From assembly GCF_003610295.1 (NCBI RefSeq), contig NZ_RAPV01000001.1, forward strand, positions 6,324,001 to 6,388,000: a DNA stretch of 64,000 nt, read 5' to 3'. The translations under genes were made by a program, and so were the position numbers. Positions within the stretch are counted from its first letter, which is position 1; every line of letters starts with the position of its first letter. This document shows positions 15,632-24,795 of this stretch, piece after piece. The DNA comes from Paraburkholderia sp. BL23I1N1. Its GTDB lineage: Bacteria; Pseudomonadota; Gammaproteobacteria; Burkholderiales; Burkholderiaceae. The notes beneath the pieces were generated by a model. The model was not told the origin of the DNA and made no database searches. It saw nothing but the letters and a program-made list of their open reading frames with translations.

Positions 15632-16633
15632 ATGCATTCGCCCAGCGCCACCGTCCCGATCTCACTCGTCAACGGTTTCCTTGCCGCTGCGGGCGCACGG
15701 CCGGGCGTGGTCGGCAAATACCTGAACGAGGCCAGCATCTCCCCTGCGCTCCTCGCCGAACCGGGCGCGCGAGTCACAGAGGAACAGTTTTCCACCTTAT
15801 ACCGCGCCCTCGCGATTGAATTCGACGATGAAATGCCGGGCATCTTCGCCCGCCCGTTGCGCAGCGGCACCCTGAAATTCCTTTGCCTGAGCCTGCTCGA
15901 TGCGCCCAACCTTGAAATTGCCATGCATCGGTTCGGGCAGTTCTTTCACATCGTTCTCGATGACTTCAGGTTCGAATCGCGCCGGGACGGTTTGATCGCG
16001 TGCGTTGCCCTTCATCCTGATCCATCGTCAACGGTCAGCATGCTTGGGCAGCAGCTCATGCTCAAGCTCGCTCACGGCGTGGCATCGTGGCTGATCGGTC
16101 AGAAGATCCCCTTGCTGCAGGTCGAATTCGCGTTTTCCTGCCCACCGCACACGGTGGATCATCTGTACCTGTTTCCCGGCCCGGTTCATTTCGACTGCCA
16201 GCAAACGCAGATGCGCTTCAGCGCCGTGTATTTCGACATGCCCATTCGCCAGCGCAAGACGAATTTACGCAAGTTTCTCGCCCGGGCGCCCGAGGACTGG
16301 ATCTTTGTTTCCTTTAGCGAGCAGCTCATCAGCCATCGCATCCGGCAGTACCTCGCATCCTGTTTGCCGGACGTGCCGACCGTTGAAGACGCCGCGCGAA
16401 GTCTTCACTGCTCGGTCCGCACCTTGTGCCGCCGCCTCGCCGGCGAGGAAACCGCATTTCAGACGCTGAAGGACGAATTGCGGCGTGACATCGCGATCCA
16501 GCGTCTCACCGGCACTAGCGACCCGATCGCCGCGATCGCGGGCGATGTCGGCTTTGACGACCCCACTGCGTTTCATCGGGCCTTCCGGCACTGGACCGGC
16601 AGCACGCCTGGCGAGTATCGCCGCCACCCCTGA
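15632..16633 (+). CDS. AraC family transcriptional regulator 2
   Basis: This 333-residue regulator has the same layout as the gene at 2484: an N-terminal arabinose-binding-type domain (about 15-200) and a C-terminal AraC helix-turn-helix (about 240-333). The latter has LHCSVRTLCRRLAGEE in the first helix-turn-helix and GFDDPTAFHRAFRHWTGSTPGEYR in the second. I placed the start at ATG 15632, where conserved sequence begins; no strong ribosome site is visible, so the start is uncertain. It lies immediately upstream of the acyl-CoA dehydrogenase operon, in the same direction, separated by the 86-bp element. It is therefore a candidate controller of that operon. Confidence 0.85.
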   Translation: MHSPSATVPISLVNGFLAAAGARPGVVGKYLNEASISPALLAEPGARVTEEQFSTLYRALAIEFDDEMPGIFARPLRSGTLKFLCLSLLDAPNLEIAMHRFGQFFHIVLDDFRFESRRDGLIACVALHPDPSSTVSMLGQQLMLKLAHGVASWLIGQKIPLLQVEFAFSCPPHTVDHLYLFPGPVHFDCQQTQMRFSAVYFDMPIRQRKTNLRKFLARAPEDWIFVSFSEQLISHRIRQYLASCLPDVPTVEDAARSLHCSVRTLCRRLAGEETAFQTLKDELRRDIAIQRLTGTSDPIAAIAGDVGFDDPTAFHRAFRHWTGSTPGEYRRHP

Positions 16634-16731
16634 GCGCGCCTGCTCGCTTCGCCGGGCCATCGAACGGCAACCGGATCCGCTGACCCGCGCGATCGGGTAA
16701 ACGCGGGGCGGCGCCCCTCCGCTTCGTCAGT

Positions 16732-16817
16732 CGTGGCCGATTTTGTCAATAGATGGGCCGATTTAGGTAGCCGATTCTCGTCCGATCGGGACTACGATCG
16801 GCTCAACTGTTATCGCG
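16732..16817 (+). promoter_or_regulatory. 86-bp duplicated promoter element, copy B (upstream of acyl-CoA dehydrogenase)
   Basis: This is the partner of 3942-4027, ungapped and 73/86 identical by my count. It ends 62 nt before the acyl-CoA dehydrogenase ATG. The conserved core includes TTTGTCAATAGATGGGCCGA and the dyad half GACTAC followed by GATCG. It is the probable control region of the acyl-CoA dehydrogenase-ETF-QO-bktB operon. A short GGGGC-N3-GCCCC hairpin (16705-16717) just upstream may end the AraC transcript. Confidence 0.75.
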
Positions 16818-16879
16818 CCGGGCCACCAAGTCTGCCCTGCCCGCGTCCCCTTTCTTAGATCGCCTTTCTGGAATCCATC

Positions 16880-18682
16880 ATGAGCTATACGGCGCCCGTC
16901 AAGGACATGCTGTTTGTCATCAATGAACTTGCCCACCTCGATCGCGTGTCGGCGCTCGCCGGTTTCGAAGACGCTACGGCCGACACCGCGCAGGCGGTGC
17001 TCGACGAAGCGGCGAAGTTCAATGCGGACGTGATCGCACCGTTGAATTTCGAAGGCGATAAAAATCCGAGCACCTGGCGCGACGGCGAGGTGTACGCCAC
17101 GCCGGGCTTCAAGGACGCCTTCCGCCAGTTTGCCGAAGGCGGCTGGCAAGGCGTCGTGCATCCCGTCGAATACGGTGGCCAGGGCTTGCCTAAACTGCTG
17201 GCGACACCGTGCATCGAGATGCTGAATGCAGCAAACCTCTCGCTTGCCCTGTGCCCGCTGTTGACCGACGGCGCGATCGAGGCGCTCCTGACAGCCGGCA
17301 CTGAAGCACAGAAGCAGGCCTATGTGCCAAAGCTGATCTCCGGCGAGTGGACCGGCACGATGAACCTGACCGAACCGCAAGCCGGCTCCGATCTCGCGCT
17401 GGTACGCACACGCGCCGAGCCGCAAGGCGACGGCTCCTTCAAGCTGTTCGGCACCAAGATCTTTATCACGTGGGGCGAGCACGACATGGCGGACAACATC
17501 GTCCATCTCGTGCTGGCTCGTACACCCGATGCGCCCGAGGGCGTCAAGGGCATCTCCCTCTTTGCCGTACCGAAGTTTCTCGTCAACGAAGATGGCTCGT
17601 TGGGCGAGCGCAACGACGTACACTGCGTCTCGATCGAACACAAGCTCGGCATCAAGGCGAGCCCGACCGCGGTGCTGCAATTCGGCGACCATGGTGGCGC
17701 AATCGGTCATCTGATCGGCGAAGAGAATCGCGGCCTCGAATACATGTTCATCATGATGAACGCGGCCCGCTTTGGCGTGGGTGTGCAGGGTATCGCCGTT
17801 GCTGAACGCGCGTATCAGCAGGCCGTAGCCTACGCAAAGGATCGCGTGCAAAGCCGCCCGGTGGATGGCTCGGCGAAGCAATCGGTCACGATCATCCAGC
17901 ACCCGGACGTGCGCCGCATGCTGTCGACCATGCGCGCGCTAACCGAGGGTGCGCGTGCGCTCGCCTACGTCGCAGCCGCGCATAGCGACATCGCGCATCG
18001 CCACGCGGACGAAGCCGTGCGCGCGGAACATCAGGCGATCTACGAATTTCTCGTGCCGGTTGTGAAAGGCTGGAGCACGGAAAACTCGATCGAAGTGGCC
18101 AGCCTGGGCGTGCAGGTTCACGGCGGTATGGGCTTTATCGAGGAGACAGGCGCAGCCCAGTACTATCGCGACGCCCGCATCCTGACGATCTACGAAGGCA
18201 CCACGGCCATTCAGGCGAACGATCTGATCGGGCGCAAAACCTTGCGCGACGGCGGTGCGGTGGCGAAGACCATCCTCGCCCAGATCGATCGAACGCTGGC
18301 AGAACTGCAAGACTGTGCTTCGTTCTCCGCAAGTCCTGCGTTCCAGTCGCTGCATAAGCGGCTCACGACAGGCCGCGACGCTCTCGCGAACGTAGTGGCA
18401 TTCATGCTCGCCAATGCCAAAAGCGATCCGAATGCGGTATTTGCCGGTGGCGTGCCTTACCTGAAGCTGGCCGGCATCGTACTGGCAGGCTGGCAATTTG
18501 CACGCGCCCTGCTGGTGGCTGCTAAGAAACACACTGAAGACAAATCGTTCTACGACTCGAAGATCGCAACGGCTCACTTCTTTGCCGATCACATCCTGCC
18601 CCAGGCCGTCGCGCTTGAGGCCTCCATTGTCAGCGCGAAGAACAACGAAGGCATGTTGGCGCTGAGCGAAGATCAGTTCTAG
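16880..18682 (+). CDS. Acyl-CoA dehydrogenase (large, DmdC-like subfamily)
   Basis: This 600-residue FAD enzyme carries out the first oxidation of beta-oxidation, acyl-CoA to trans-2-enoyl-CoA. The N-terminal helical, middle beta and C-terminal helical acyl-CoA dehydrogenase domains occupy about 35-460. An extra C-terminal domain (about 465-595) is typical of the long Burkholderiales/DmdC-like forms. Signature segments are NLTEPQAGSDL and, near 445, YEGTTAIQANDLIGRKTL, whose Glu is in the position of the catalytic base. It heads an operon with ETF-QO (16-nt gap) and bktB. The product is the substrate of PhaJ, encoded 12 kb away behind the same promoter element. Chain-length specificity cannot be judged. 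Confidence 0.92.
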   Translation: MSYTAPVKDMLFVINELAHLDRVSALAGFEDATADTAQAVLDEAAKFNADVIAPLNFEGDKNPSTWRDGEVYATPGFKDAFRQFAEGGWQGVVHPVEYGGQGLPKLLATPCIEMLNAANLSLALCPLLTDGAIEALLTAGTEAQKQAYVPKLISGEWTGTMNLTEPQAGSDLALVRTRAEPQGDGSFKLFGTKIFITWGEHDMADNIVHLVLARTPDAPEGVKGISLFAVPKFLVNEDGSLGERNDVHCVSIEHKLGIKASPTAVLQFGDHGGAIGHLIGEENRGLEYMFIMMNAARFGVGVQGIAVAERAYQQAVAYAKDRVQSRPVDGSAKQSVTIIQHPDVRRMLSTMRALTEGARALAYVAAAHSDIAHRHADEAVRAEHQAIYEFLVPVVKGWSTENSIEVASLGVQVHGGMGFIEETGAAQYYRDARILTIYEGTTAIQANDLIGRKTLRDGGAVAKTILAQIDRTLAELQDCASFSASPAFQSLHKRLTTGRDALANVVAFMLANAKSDPNAVFAGGVPYLKLAGIVLAGWQFARALLVAAKKHTEDKSFYDSKIATAHFFADHILPQAVALEASIVSAKNNEGMLALSEDQF

Positions 18683-18698
18683 GAAGAGGCATCGCATC

Positions 18699-20372
18699 GT
18701 GACAGACGCAAGTCTCATTGAGCAATACGGTCCACGCGAGTCGATGGAATACGACGTCGTGATCGTCGGCGGCGGCCCGGCAGGCCTCGCCGCAGCGATC
18801 CGCCTGAAGCAGCTGGCGGCTGAACAAGGCGCTGAAACAAGCGTGTGCGTACTGGAAAAAGGCTCGGAGATCGGGGCGCATATCCTGTCGGGCGCGGTGA
18901 TGGATCCGCGCGCGATCACCGAACTGATCCCCGACTGGAAGGAAAAAGGCGCGCCGCTGACGGTCGACGTGACCGAAGACAGGTTCCTCTTCCTCACCGA
19001 AACCGGCTCGAAGAGCGTGCCGACCTGGGCGTTGCCGGACAACTTCAAGAACCACGGCAACTATGTGATCAGCCTCGCGAATGTCACGCGCTGGCTGGGT
19101 CAGCAGGCGGAAGCCCTGGGCGTCGAAATCTTCCCGGGCTTTCCGGCTGCCGAGATTCTGTACAACGACGATGGCTCGGTTAAAGGCGTCGCCACCGGCA
19201 ATCTGGGTATCGGCAAGGACGGCGAGCCGACCGAAAACTTCCAGCTCGGCATGGAGTTGCACGCGAAGTACACGCTCTTCTGCGAAGGCGCGCGTGGGCA
19301 CCTCGGCCGTCAACTAAACGACAGATTCAAGCTGCGCGACGGCGTCGATCCGCAGGTGTACGGCATCGGCATCAAGGAACTGTGGGAAATCGATCCGTCG
19401 AAGCACAAGCCGGGTCTGGTGATGCACACCGCCGGCTGGCCGCTGGAAAACGACACCTACGGCGGTTCGTTCCTCTATCACATGGACAACAACCAGGTGG
19501 TGGTGGGCTTCGTGGTAGGCCTCGGCTACACGAACCCGTACCTGTCGCCCTTCGAGGAATTCCAGCGCTACAAGACGCATCCGGCGATCCGCGCGGTGCT
19601 CGAAGGCGGCAAGCGGGTGTCGTACGGCGCGCGGGCGATTACCGCGGGCGGCCTGATGTCGCTGCCGAAGCTGGTGTTCCCGGGTGGCGCGCTGGTGGGC
19701 GACGATGCGGGCTTCCTGAACGCATCTCGGATCAAGGGTTCGCACGCGGCGATCAAGACCGGGATGCTGGCGGCCGAAGTGGCATTCGACGCGGTGCAGG
19801 CGGGACGCACCAGCGATGAACTCACGGCCTATCCGGAGTCATTCAAGACCTCGTGGCTGCACACCGAACTGCATCGTGCGCGCAATTTCAAGCAGTGGAT
19901 GAGCAAGGGTCTGTACCTCGGCACGCTGATGGTGGGCATTGAGCAGAAGCTGCTGGGCGGCAACGTGCCCTGGACGCTGCATCACCAGCATTCCGATCAC
20001 GAGATGCTGAAACCCGCTTCGCAGAGCAAACAGATTGTCTATCCGAAGCCGGATGGCAAGCTGACGTTTGACCGGCTCTCCTCCGTGTTCATCTCGAACA
20101 CCAACCATGAAGAGAATCAGCCGGCTCATCTGACACTGAAAGATCCGTCGGTGCCGGTGAGCGTGAACTGGCAGACGTACGCCGGTCCGGAGTCACGCTA
20201 TTGCCCGGCTGCGGTGTACGAGTTCGTGAAGAACGACGACGGCAGCGAGCGGCTGGTGATCAACGCGCAGAACTGCGTGCACTGCAAGACCTGCGATATC
20301 AAGGATCCGACGCAGAACATCGTGTGGGTCACGCCCGAGGGCGGTGGTGGGCCGAACTATTCAAACATGTGA
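18699..20372 (+). CDS. Electron transfer flavoprotein-ubiquinone oxidoreductase
   Basis: This 557-residue membrane-associated FeS flavoprotein passes electrons from ETF, reduced by acyl-CoA dehydrogenases, to ubiquinone. An N-terminal FAD-binding motif, DVVIVGGGPAGLAAAI, lies at about residues 19-34. A C-terminal 4Fe-4S ferredoxin-like domain carries cysteines in YCPAAVYE and CVHCKTCDIKDP. The start is GTG 18699, with GGAAGAGG upstream in the 16-nt gap after the acyl-CoA dehydrogenase stop. A dedicated copy next to its acyl-CoA dehydrogenase gives this operon its own electron outlet. The ETF alpha and beta subunits are not encoded in the window. Confidence 0.94.
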   Translation: MTDASLIEQYGPRESMEYDVVIVGGGPAGLAAAIRLKQLAAEQGAETSVCVLEKGSEIGAHILSGAVMDPRAITELIPDWKEKGAPLTVDVTEDRFLFLTETGSKSVPTWALPDNFKNHGNYVISLANVTRWLGQQAEALGVEIFPGFPAAEILYNDDGSVKGVATGNLGIGKDGEPTENFQLGMELHAKYTLFCEGARGHLGRQLNDRFKLRDGVDPQVYGIGIKELWEIDPSKHKPGLVMHTAGWPLENDTYGGSFLYHMDNNQVVVGFVVGLGYTNPYLSPFEEFQRYKTHPAIRAVLEGGKRVSYGARAITAGGLMSLPKLVFPGGALVGDDAGFLNASRIKGSHAAIKTGMLAAEVAFDAVQAGRTSDELTAYPESFKTSWLHTELHRARNFKQWMSKGLYLGTLMVGIEQKLLGGNVPWTLHHQHSDHEMLKPASQSKQIVYPKPDGKLTFDRLSSVFISNTNHEENQPAHLTLKDPSVPVSVNWQTYAGPESRYCPAAVYEFVKNDDGSERLVINAQNCVHCKTCDIKDPTQNIVWVTPEGGGGPNYSNM

Positions 20373-20434
20373 TTCGATAAGCGGCGGCATCGAAAACGAT
20401 GCCTGCATGCGCCATCTAAATCAAGGAGTGCAAC

Positions 20435-21622
20435 GTGCAAAGAGAAGTCGTTATTGTGAGTGGTGTGCGCACCGCCATTGGCAAGTTCGGTGGAAGCCTG
20501 AAAGACGTACCGCCAACGGAGCTTGCAGCACTGGTAGTGCGCGAGGTATTGGCGCGGGCCCAGCTTGCCGGCGACCAGGTGGGACACGTTGTTTTCGGCA
20601 ATGTCATTGCGACCGAACCCAAAGACATGTACATGGCGCGTGTGGCCGCCATTAACGGCGGTGTCTCCGAGGCAGCGCCGGCACTAACCGTGAACCGCCT
20701 GTGCGGTTCCGGATTGCAGGCCATCATCTCCGCCGCGCAAACCATTCTGCTCGGTGACGCCGACGTCGCCATTGGCGGCGGCGCGGAAAACATGAGCCGC
20801 GCGCCTTACGTGACACCCGACACACGCTTTGGCGTACGAATGGGTGATGCACGTCTGATCGACATGATGCTGGGCGCGCTGAACGACCCCTTCCATACGG
20901 TTCCGATGGGGATCACCGCAGAAAATGTCGCCCAGAAATATGGCATCACGCGCGAGCAGCAGGATGCATTGGCGGTGGAATCGCACCGTCGGGCAGCGCG
21001 CGCGATCGCCGAAGGGCGCTTCAAGGAGCAGATCGTTCCTGTGGTGCGTCGAGTCAAGGGGAAAGACGTGTCGTTCGACACGGACGAACACGTGCGTCCG
21101 GACGTCTCCCTCGACGACCTTTCCGGTATGCGACCCGCTTTCCAGAAGACCGGTGGCACCGTGACGGCAGCCAACGCATCCGGTATCAATGACGCTGCCG
21201 CCGCCGTCCTGATGATGGAGCGCGGTGCTGCCGAACAACGCGGGCTCAAGCCGCTGGCCCGCCTCGTGTCCTACGCTCATGCCGGCGTGGATCCGCTCTA
21301 CATGGGCATCGGTCCCGTGCCGGCCACGCGCATCGCGCTTGAACGCGCGGGCCTGGATATTCAGGACATCGACGTGATCGAGGCGAACGAAGCGTTCGCC
21401 GCGCAAGCCTGCGCCGTCGCCCAGGAGCTCAAGCTCGACGCCGACAAGGTAAATCCCAACGGGTCCGGCATTTCCCTGGGTCATCCGATCGGCGCAACGG
21501 GCGCGTTGATCACCGTCAAGGCTATCCACGAACTGAAGCGTATTAACGGCCGCTTCGCGCTGGTGACCATGTGCATCGGTGGCGGTCAGGGTATCGCGGC
21601 TATTTTCGAAAATCTTCAATAG
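20435..21622 (+). CDS. bktB: Beta-ketothiolase, BktB type
   Basis: This 395-residue thiolase II condenses acetyl-CoA with acetyl-, propionyl- or longer acyl-CoA, or cleaves 3-ketoacyl-CoA. The catalytic residues fall at C90 (NRLCGSG), H350 (GHPIGATG) and C380 (MCIGGGQG), the positions I recall for BktB of Cupriavidus necator. Overall wording (REVVIVSGVRTAIGKFGG, EANEAFAAQACAV) is also BktB-like rather than PhaA-like. AAGGAGTGCAAC precedes the ATG. It is the last gene of the acyl-CoA dehydrogenase operon, followed by a hairpin. It may supply C5 or longer monomers for PHA, or complete beta-oxidation. No 3-ketoacyl-CoA reductase or hydroxyacyl-CoA dehydrogenase lies nearby. Confidence 0.9.
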   Translation: MQREVVIVSGVRTAIGKFGGSLKDVPPTELAALVVREVLARAQLAGDQVGHVVFGNVIATEPKDMYMARVAAINGGVSEAAPALTVNRLCGSGLQAIISAAQTILLGDADVAIGGGAENMSRAPYVTPDTRFGVRMGDARLIDMMLGALNDPFHTVPMGITAENVAQKYGITREQQDALAVESHRRAARAIAEGRFKEQIVPVVRRVKGKDVSFDTDEHVRPDVSLDDLSGMRPAFQKTGGTVTAANASGINDAAAAVLMMERGAAEQRGLKPLARLVSYAHAGVDPLYMGIGPVPATRIALERAGLDIQDIDVIEANEAFAAQACAVAQELKLDADKVNPNGSGISLGHPIGATGALITVKAIHELKRINGRFALVTMCIGGGQGIAAIFENLQ

Positions 21623-21638
21623 TCGCAAAGAACCGGTT

Positions 21639-21674
21639 GACTGCCTGAGATCGAATTCGCGAGAACAGGCAGTC
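21639..21674 (+). terminator. Hairpin after bktB
   Basis: A perfect 9-bp inverted repeat GACTGCCTG/CAGGCAGTC with an 18-nt loop begins 17 nt after the bktB stop. There is no U-run, but the position between bktB and the next promoter suits a terminator or mRNA 3'-end structure. Confidence 0.45.
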
Positions 21675-21744
21675 CCGTACCGCTGTCCCTTACCCCAATG
21701 AGTACTGCCAGCCGCAAACACTTTCCCGGCACCCCGCTCTATCT

Positions 21745-21773
21745 TTGACAGTGCGATCCCCCTGGGATAATCT
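21745..21773 (+). promoter_or_regulatory. Sigma70-like promoter of LAL regulator 2
   Basis: TTGACA (21745-21750), a 17-nt spacer, and TAATCT (21768-21773) make a good housekeeping promoter. Transcription would begin near 21780, which favours the regulator start at 21812 over the ATG at 21785. The GC palindrome found at LAL 1 is not present here. Confidence 0.55.
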
Positions 21774-21811
21774 GCCCCTCGCGAATGCGAAGCATCAAGG
21801 CGATCTTCACG

Positions 21812-24475
21812 ATGGAACTCACCCTCAAGATCAGTCCACCGCGAACCTCGCGGCACATGCTTGCCCGCACGCGCCTGAGCTCGGGCAGCGAGCGCTTTCG
21901 TGACCGGCCAGTGGCGATCGTACAGGCACCGCCAGGCTTCGGCAAAACCTCGCTCCTGGTGCAATGGCGCCACGAGCATTTGATGCGGGGCTGCGTAGTC
22001 GCGTGGCTCTCGCTCGACGCACGCGACGGTCCGAGGCGTCTGTTCGTGGACCTGACGCTTGCCGTGCGCGCGGGCTCCGGGCGGGCAGCATTCGGCAAAC
22101 ACCTGCTCGAAGGCGGCGCGGCGCCCGATGCGCCGCTCGACGCGATCACGGCCTGGCTGGCCGAGGTCGCGCGCACGGCATTCGATATCGTTCTGATACT
22201 CGACGAAGTAGAAGCGCTTGCGCAGGCGAGCCACGAAGCGCTGGTTTACCTGTTCGAGCACCTGCCCGCCAATCTGCGCGTCGTACTTGCCTCGCGCGGC
22301 GGATACGACAGGCTTATCGCGCGCCTGATCCCCTATGGCCTGTGCACGGCGGTCGACGCCGCCACGCTTCGCTTTCGCCTCGACGAAACCCTCTCGCTGC
22401 TCGGCAATCGGTTTGGCACCGATGTCGATGCCGACACGAGCGCAAGATTGCACGACCTTACGGAGGGCTGGCCGCTCGGCCTGCAACTCGCGCTCGACAC
22501 GATCGTCGATTCGCACGATCCGGTCGCGGGCATCCACGCTTTCGAGAGCAGCACCGGCGACGTCCCGAAACGGTTCGTGAATGCGCTTTTTGAGAGGCTC
22601 GACAGCGACGACACCCATTTCCTCACGCTCGTCTCGATCGTCGACCTGCTGCACGGGGACCTTTGCACTGCGCTCTCAGGATTTCCCGATGCAAGGCAAC
22701 GGTTACAGCGCCTGGCGGCCGAGACCCCGCTTCTTTGCAACGCGCAGGGTCGCAGCGGTTGGTACCGGCTGCACGCCATGGCGCGCGAGGTGCTGCGCGA
22801 ACGCCTCGCCGATCTACCTCACGACGGGCTGACTCGCTTGCATTTGTGTGCCATGCACTGGCTGGCCGACAATGGCATGACCGAGGCGGCAGCGCGGCAC
22901 GCATTGGCGTGTGGCGAGGAGGAGACTGCCTATCGGCTCGCGCAACGAAGCCTGCATGAAGCCGTGACCCAGGGCCGCCTTGTTGACGTGGCCGGGTGGC
23001 ACGAATGGCTGCCTGAAGCGGTGCTGGAACGGCATCCGCAATTGCGCCTCGCCATCGCATGGGCACTCGCCATGAGCGACCGGCACCAGGACGCCGAGGC
23101 ACAAGCTCGAGCCATACTGGCGAGCACGCAGCCAGACGAGGCGACACGCTATGAAATCGATCTGATTCTAAGCGCCGCCGCGTATTTCGCCGACGATCCC
23201 GATCGCGCAGGATTCCTGATGGACAAATGGGGCGACACGTCTCCGGTAGGCGACGCGTGGCTGCAACAGGTACACGCAAACCGGCTTGCCGCTCGGGCGC
23301 TCATGAACGGCGATTACGCGGCGGCCCGTGGATTGCAGCGGCGCGCTCTGCATGGAAAAACCAGTGCCGCCTGTCGATACGTGAGTCAATGGCGTGACTA
23401 CATGACCGGCCTCGGGTATCTGTTCGAAGGGCAAATGCTGCTAGCGGAACGCACACTGCGCCCGGCGCTCGAACGTGCCGACACGGAGCTGGGCCGGCGG
23501 CACCCGTTTTCCTGCATCATCGCCGCACTTCTCGCCACGACCCGATTCAAACGAGGCGACTTCGCGGAAGCGACGTCCATGCTCGCAAACCGCCTCGACG
23601 TGCTCGAACGCCGGGGCACGCCCGACGCCGTGATCCTCGCATACCGCACAGCGGCGCGCATCGCGGTCGCGGCGGGTATGGAGCACCGCGCCGTCGACCT
23701 GCTTGGCACGCTGGATGCCATCGGCGCCATGCGCGAGATGCCGAGGCTGCGCGTGGCAAGCTTGACGGAGCAGATCCGCTTGCACAGTGGCCGCTTCCGT
23801 TCCGCCACATGCCAGACACTTGTCCGGCAACTCGACCGAATCGTCGCGAGGCACGCGGTATCCGATGCGCCCGTTACACATCGCACCCTGGTCTTGCATC
23901 AGGAGATTAGCCACGCTTACGCGGCTATCGCCGCTCAGGACTGGCGTACGGCCGGGCACGCGCTCAGTCGCGCGCAACGGGGCGCCGAAGAGATCAGCCT
24001 TGGTGCGGCGCGCGTCGATATCATGACGTTGCGCGCCTTTGTTCTGGATCGCGCCGGGGAATCGGCTACCGCGCTGCTGCGTGAGGCCGTGTGCCTCGGA
24101 GCGGCGTGCGGGATGAAGCTGGTGCCTATCGACCTGCATCCCGCCATCGCTCTCTGGATAGACGCAGCCGACGGCGCAGTGCGCCTTGCTTCGTCTCCTG
24201 AACCGCCATTGTCGACCGTGACCACAACACCGGCGCCCGAGCGTCGTGATAGCCTGCGCGCGACCCCCAGCACGGCCTTGACACCGAAGGAGCGTCACGT
24301 GCTGGAACTGGTTACCCGCCACCTCACCAATAAAGAAATCGCACTCGCCATGGGGATTGGCCAGGAGAAGGTGAAGTGGCATCTGAAGAACCTCTTCATC
24401 AAGCTCGACGCAACGTCGCGCAAACAGATTGTTTGCCGGGCTCAGCTTATGGGCCTGCTGCAAGAAGCCGCCTGA
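21812..24475 (+). CDS. LAL-type (MalT-like) LuxR family transcriptional activator 2
   Basis: This 887-residue paralog of the regulator at 10832 has the same layout. Walker A is APPGFGKTSLL (about 39-49) and Walker B is VLILDEVEAL (about 127-136). A helical-repeat sensor region (about 330-790) follows, then a C-terminal LuxR helix-turn-helix starting LTPKERHVLELV with VKWHLKNLF in the recognition part. ATG 21812 (MELTLK) is chosen because of the promoter just upstream and the AAGG site; ATG 21785 would add nine residues. It sits between bktB and porin 2 on the same strand. It likely activates porin 2 and possibly the lipid genes, responding to an unknown ligand or nucleotide-bound effector. 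Confidence 0.88.
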   Translation: MELTLKISPPRTSRHMLARTRLSSGSERFRDRPVAIVQAPPGFGKTSLLVQWRHEHLMRGCVVAWLSLDARDGPRRLFVDLTLAVRAGSGRAAFGKHLLEGGAAPDAPLDAITAWLAEVARTAFDIVLILDEVEALAQASHEALVYLFEHLPANLRVVLASRGGYDRLIARLIPYGLCTAVDAATLRFRLDETLSLLGNRFGTDVDADTSARLHDLTEGWPLGLQLALDTIVDSHDPVAGIHAFESSTGDVPKRFVNALFERLDSDDTHFLTLVSIVDLLHGDLCTALSGFPDARQRLQRLAAETPLLCNAQGRSGWYRLHAMAREVLRERLADLPHDGLTRLHLCAMHWLADNGMTEAAARHALACGEEETAYRLAQRSLHEAVTQGRLVDVAGWHEWLPEAVLERHPQLRLAIAWALAMSDRHQDAEAQARAILASTQPDEATRYEIDLILSAAAYFADDPDRAGFLMDKWGDTSPVGDAWLQQVHANRLAARALMNGDYAAARGLQRRALHGKTSAACRYVSQWRDYMTGLGYLFEGQMLLAERTLRPALERADTELGRRHPFSCIIAALLATTRFKRGDFAEATSMLANRLDVLERRGTPDAVILAYRTAARIAVAAGMEHRAVDLLGTLDAIGAMREMPRLRVASLTEQIRLHSGRFRSATCQTLVRQLDRIVARHAVSDAPVTHRTLVLHQEISHAYAAIAAQDWRTAGHALSRAQRGAEEISLGAARVDIMTLRAFVLDRAGESATALLREAVCLGAACGMKLVPIDLHPAIALWIDAADGAVRLASSPEPPLSTVTTTPAPERRDSLRATPSTALTPKERHVLELVTRHLTNKEIALAMGIGQEKVKWHLKNLFIKLDATSRKQIVCRAQLMGLLQEAA

Positions 24476-24670
24476 GTAGCCCACACCACGCCTGAACGGC
24501 GAACGCGGATAGCGCGAAGGTTCCTGGCAACCAGGTTGTCACGCAGGTACAACACCCGATCGGATGGCACGGGCTCGTCGGCACGGCTTCATGGTCTTCG
24601 AACCGGCTGCGGATCTAGCTATAACGCATCGCCAGGCATTTGCGCCATAGCGGTATTCCTGAAAACCCGC

Positions 24671-24713
24671 CCCCCTTCCGTGAGGGGGACGCGGCTGCGG
24701 CTCGAGTACGTAT
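24671..24713 (+). promoter_or_regulatory. Putative LAL-regulated promoter of porin 2
   Basis: CCCCCT-N6-AGGGGG (24671-24688) is followed 18 nt later by TACGTATGCT (24707-24716), 83 nt before the porin ATG. This matches the porin 1 promoter in order and spacing, although the palindrome spacing differs. The rest of the 320-bp gap after LAL 2 (24476-24795) shows no gene. Confidence 0.5.
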
Positions 24714-24795
24714 GCTCTCGACCCAGATGCAACGTGGCCTCCATGACACCAGGCCGTGATGCCTCTCGTTAGAACAACGTTGCACAGGAGACCGC

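Noticed and set aside
20684..22654. 656-aa minus-strand ORF across bktB and LAL 2
   Set aside because: Antisense to two well-supported genes; Arg/His/Gly-rich composition typical of GC-rich shadow frames.
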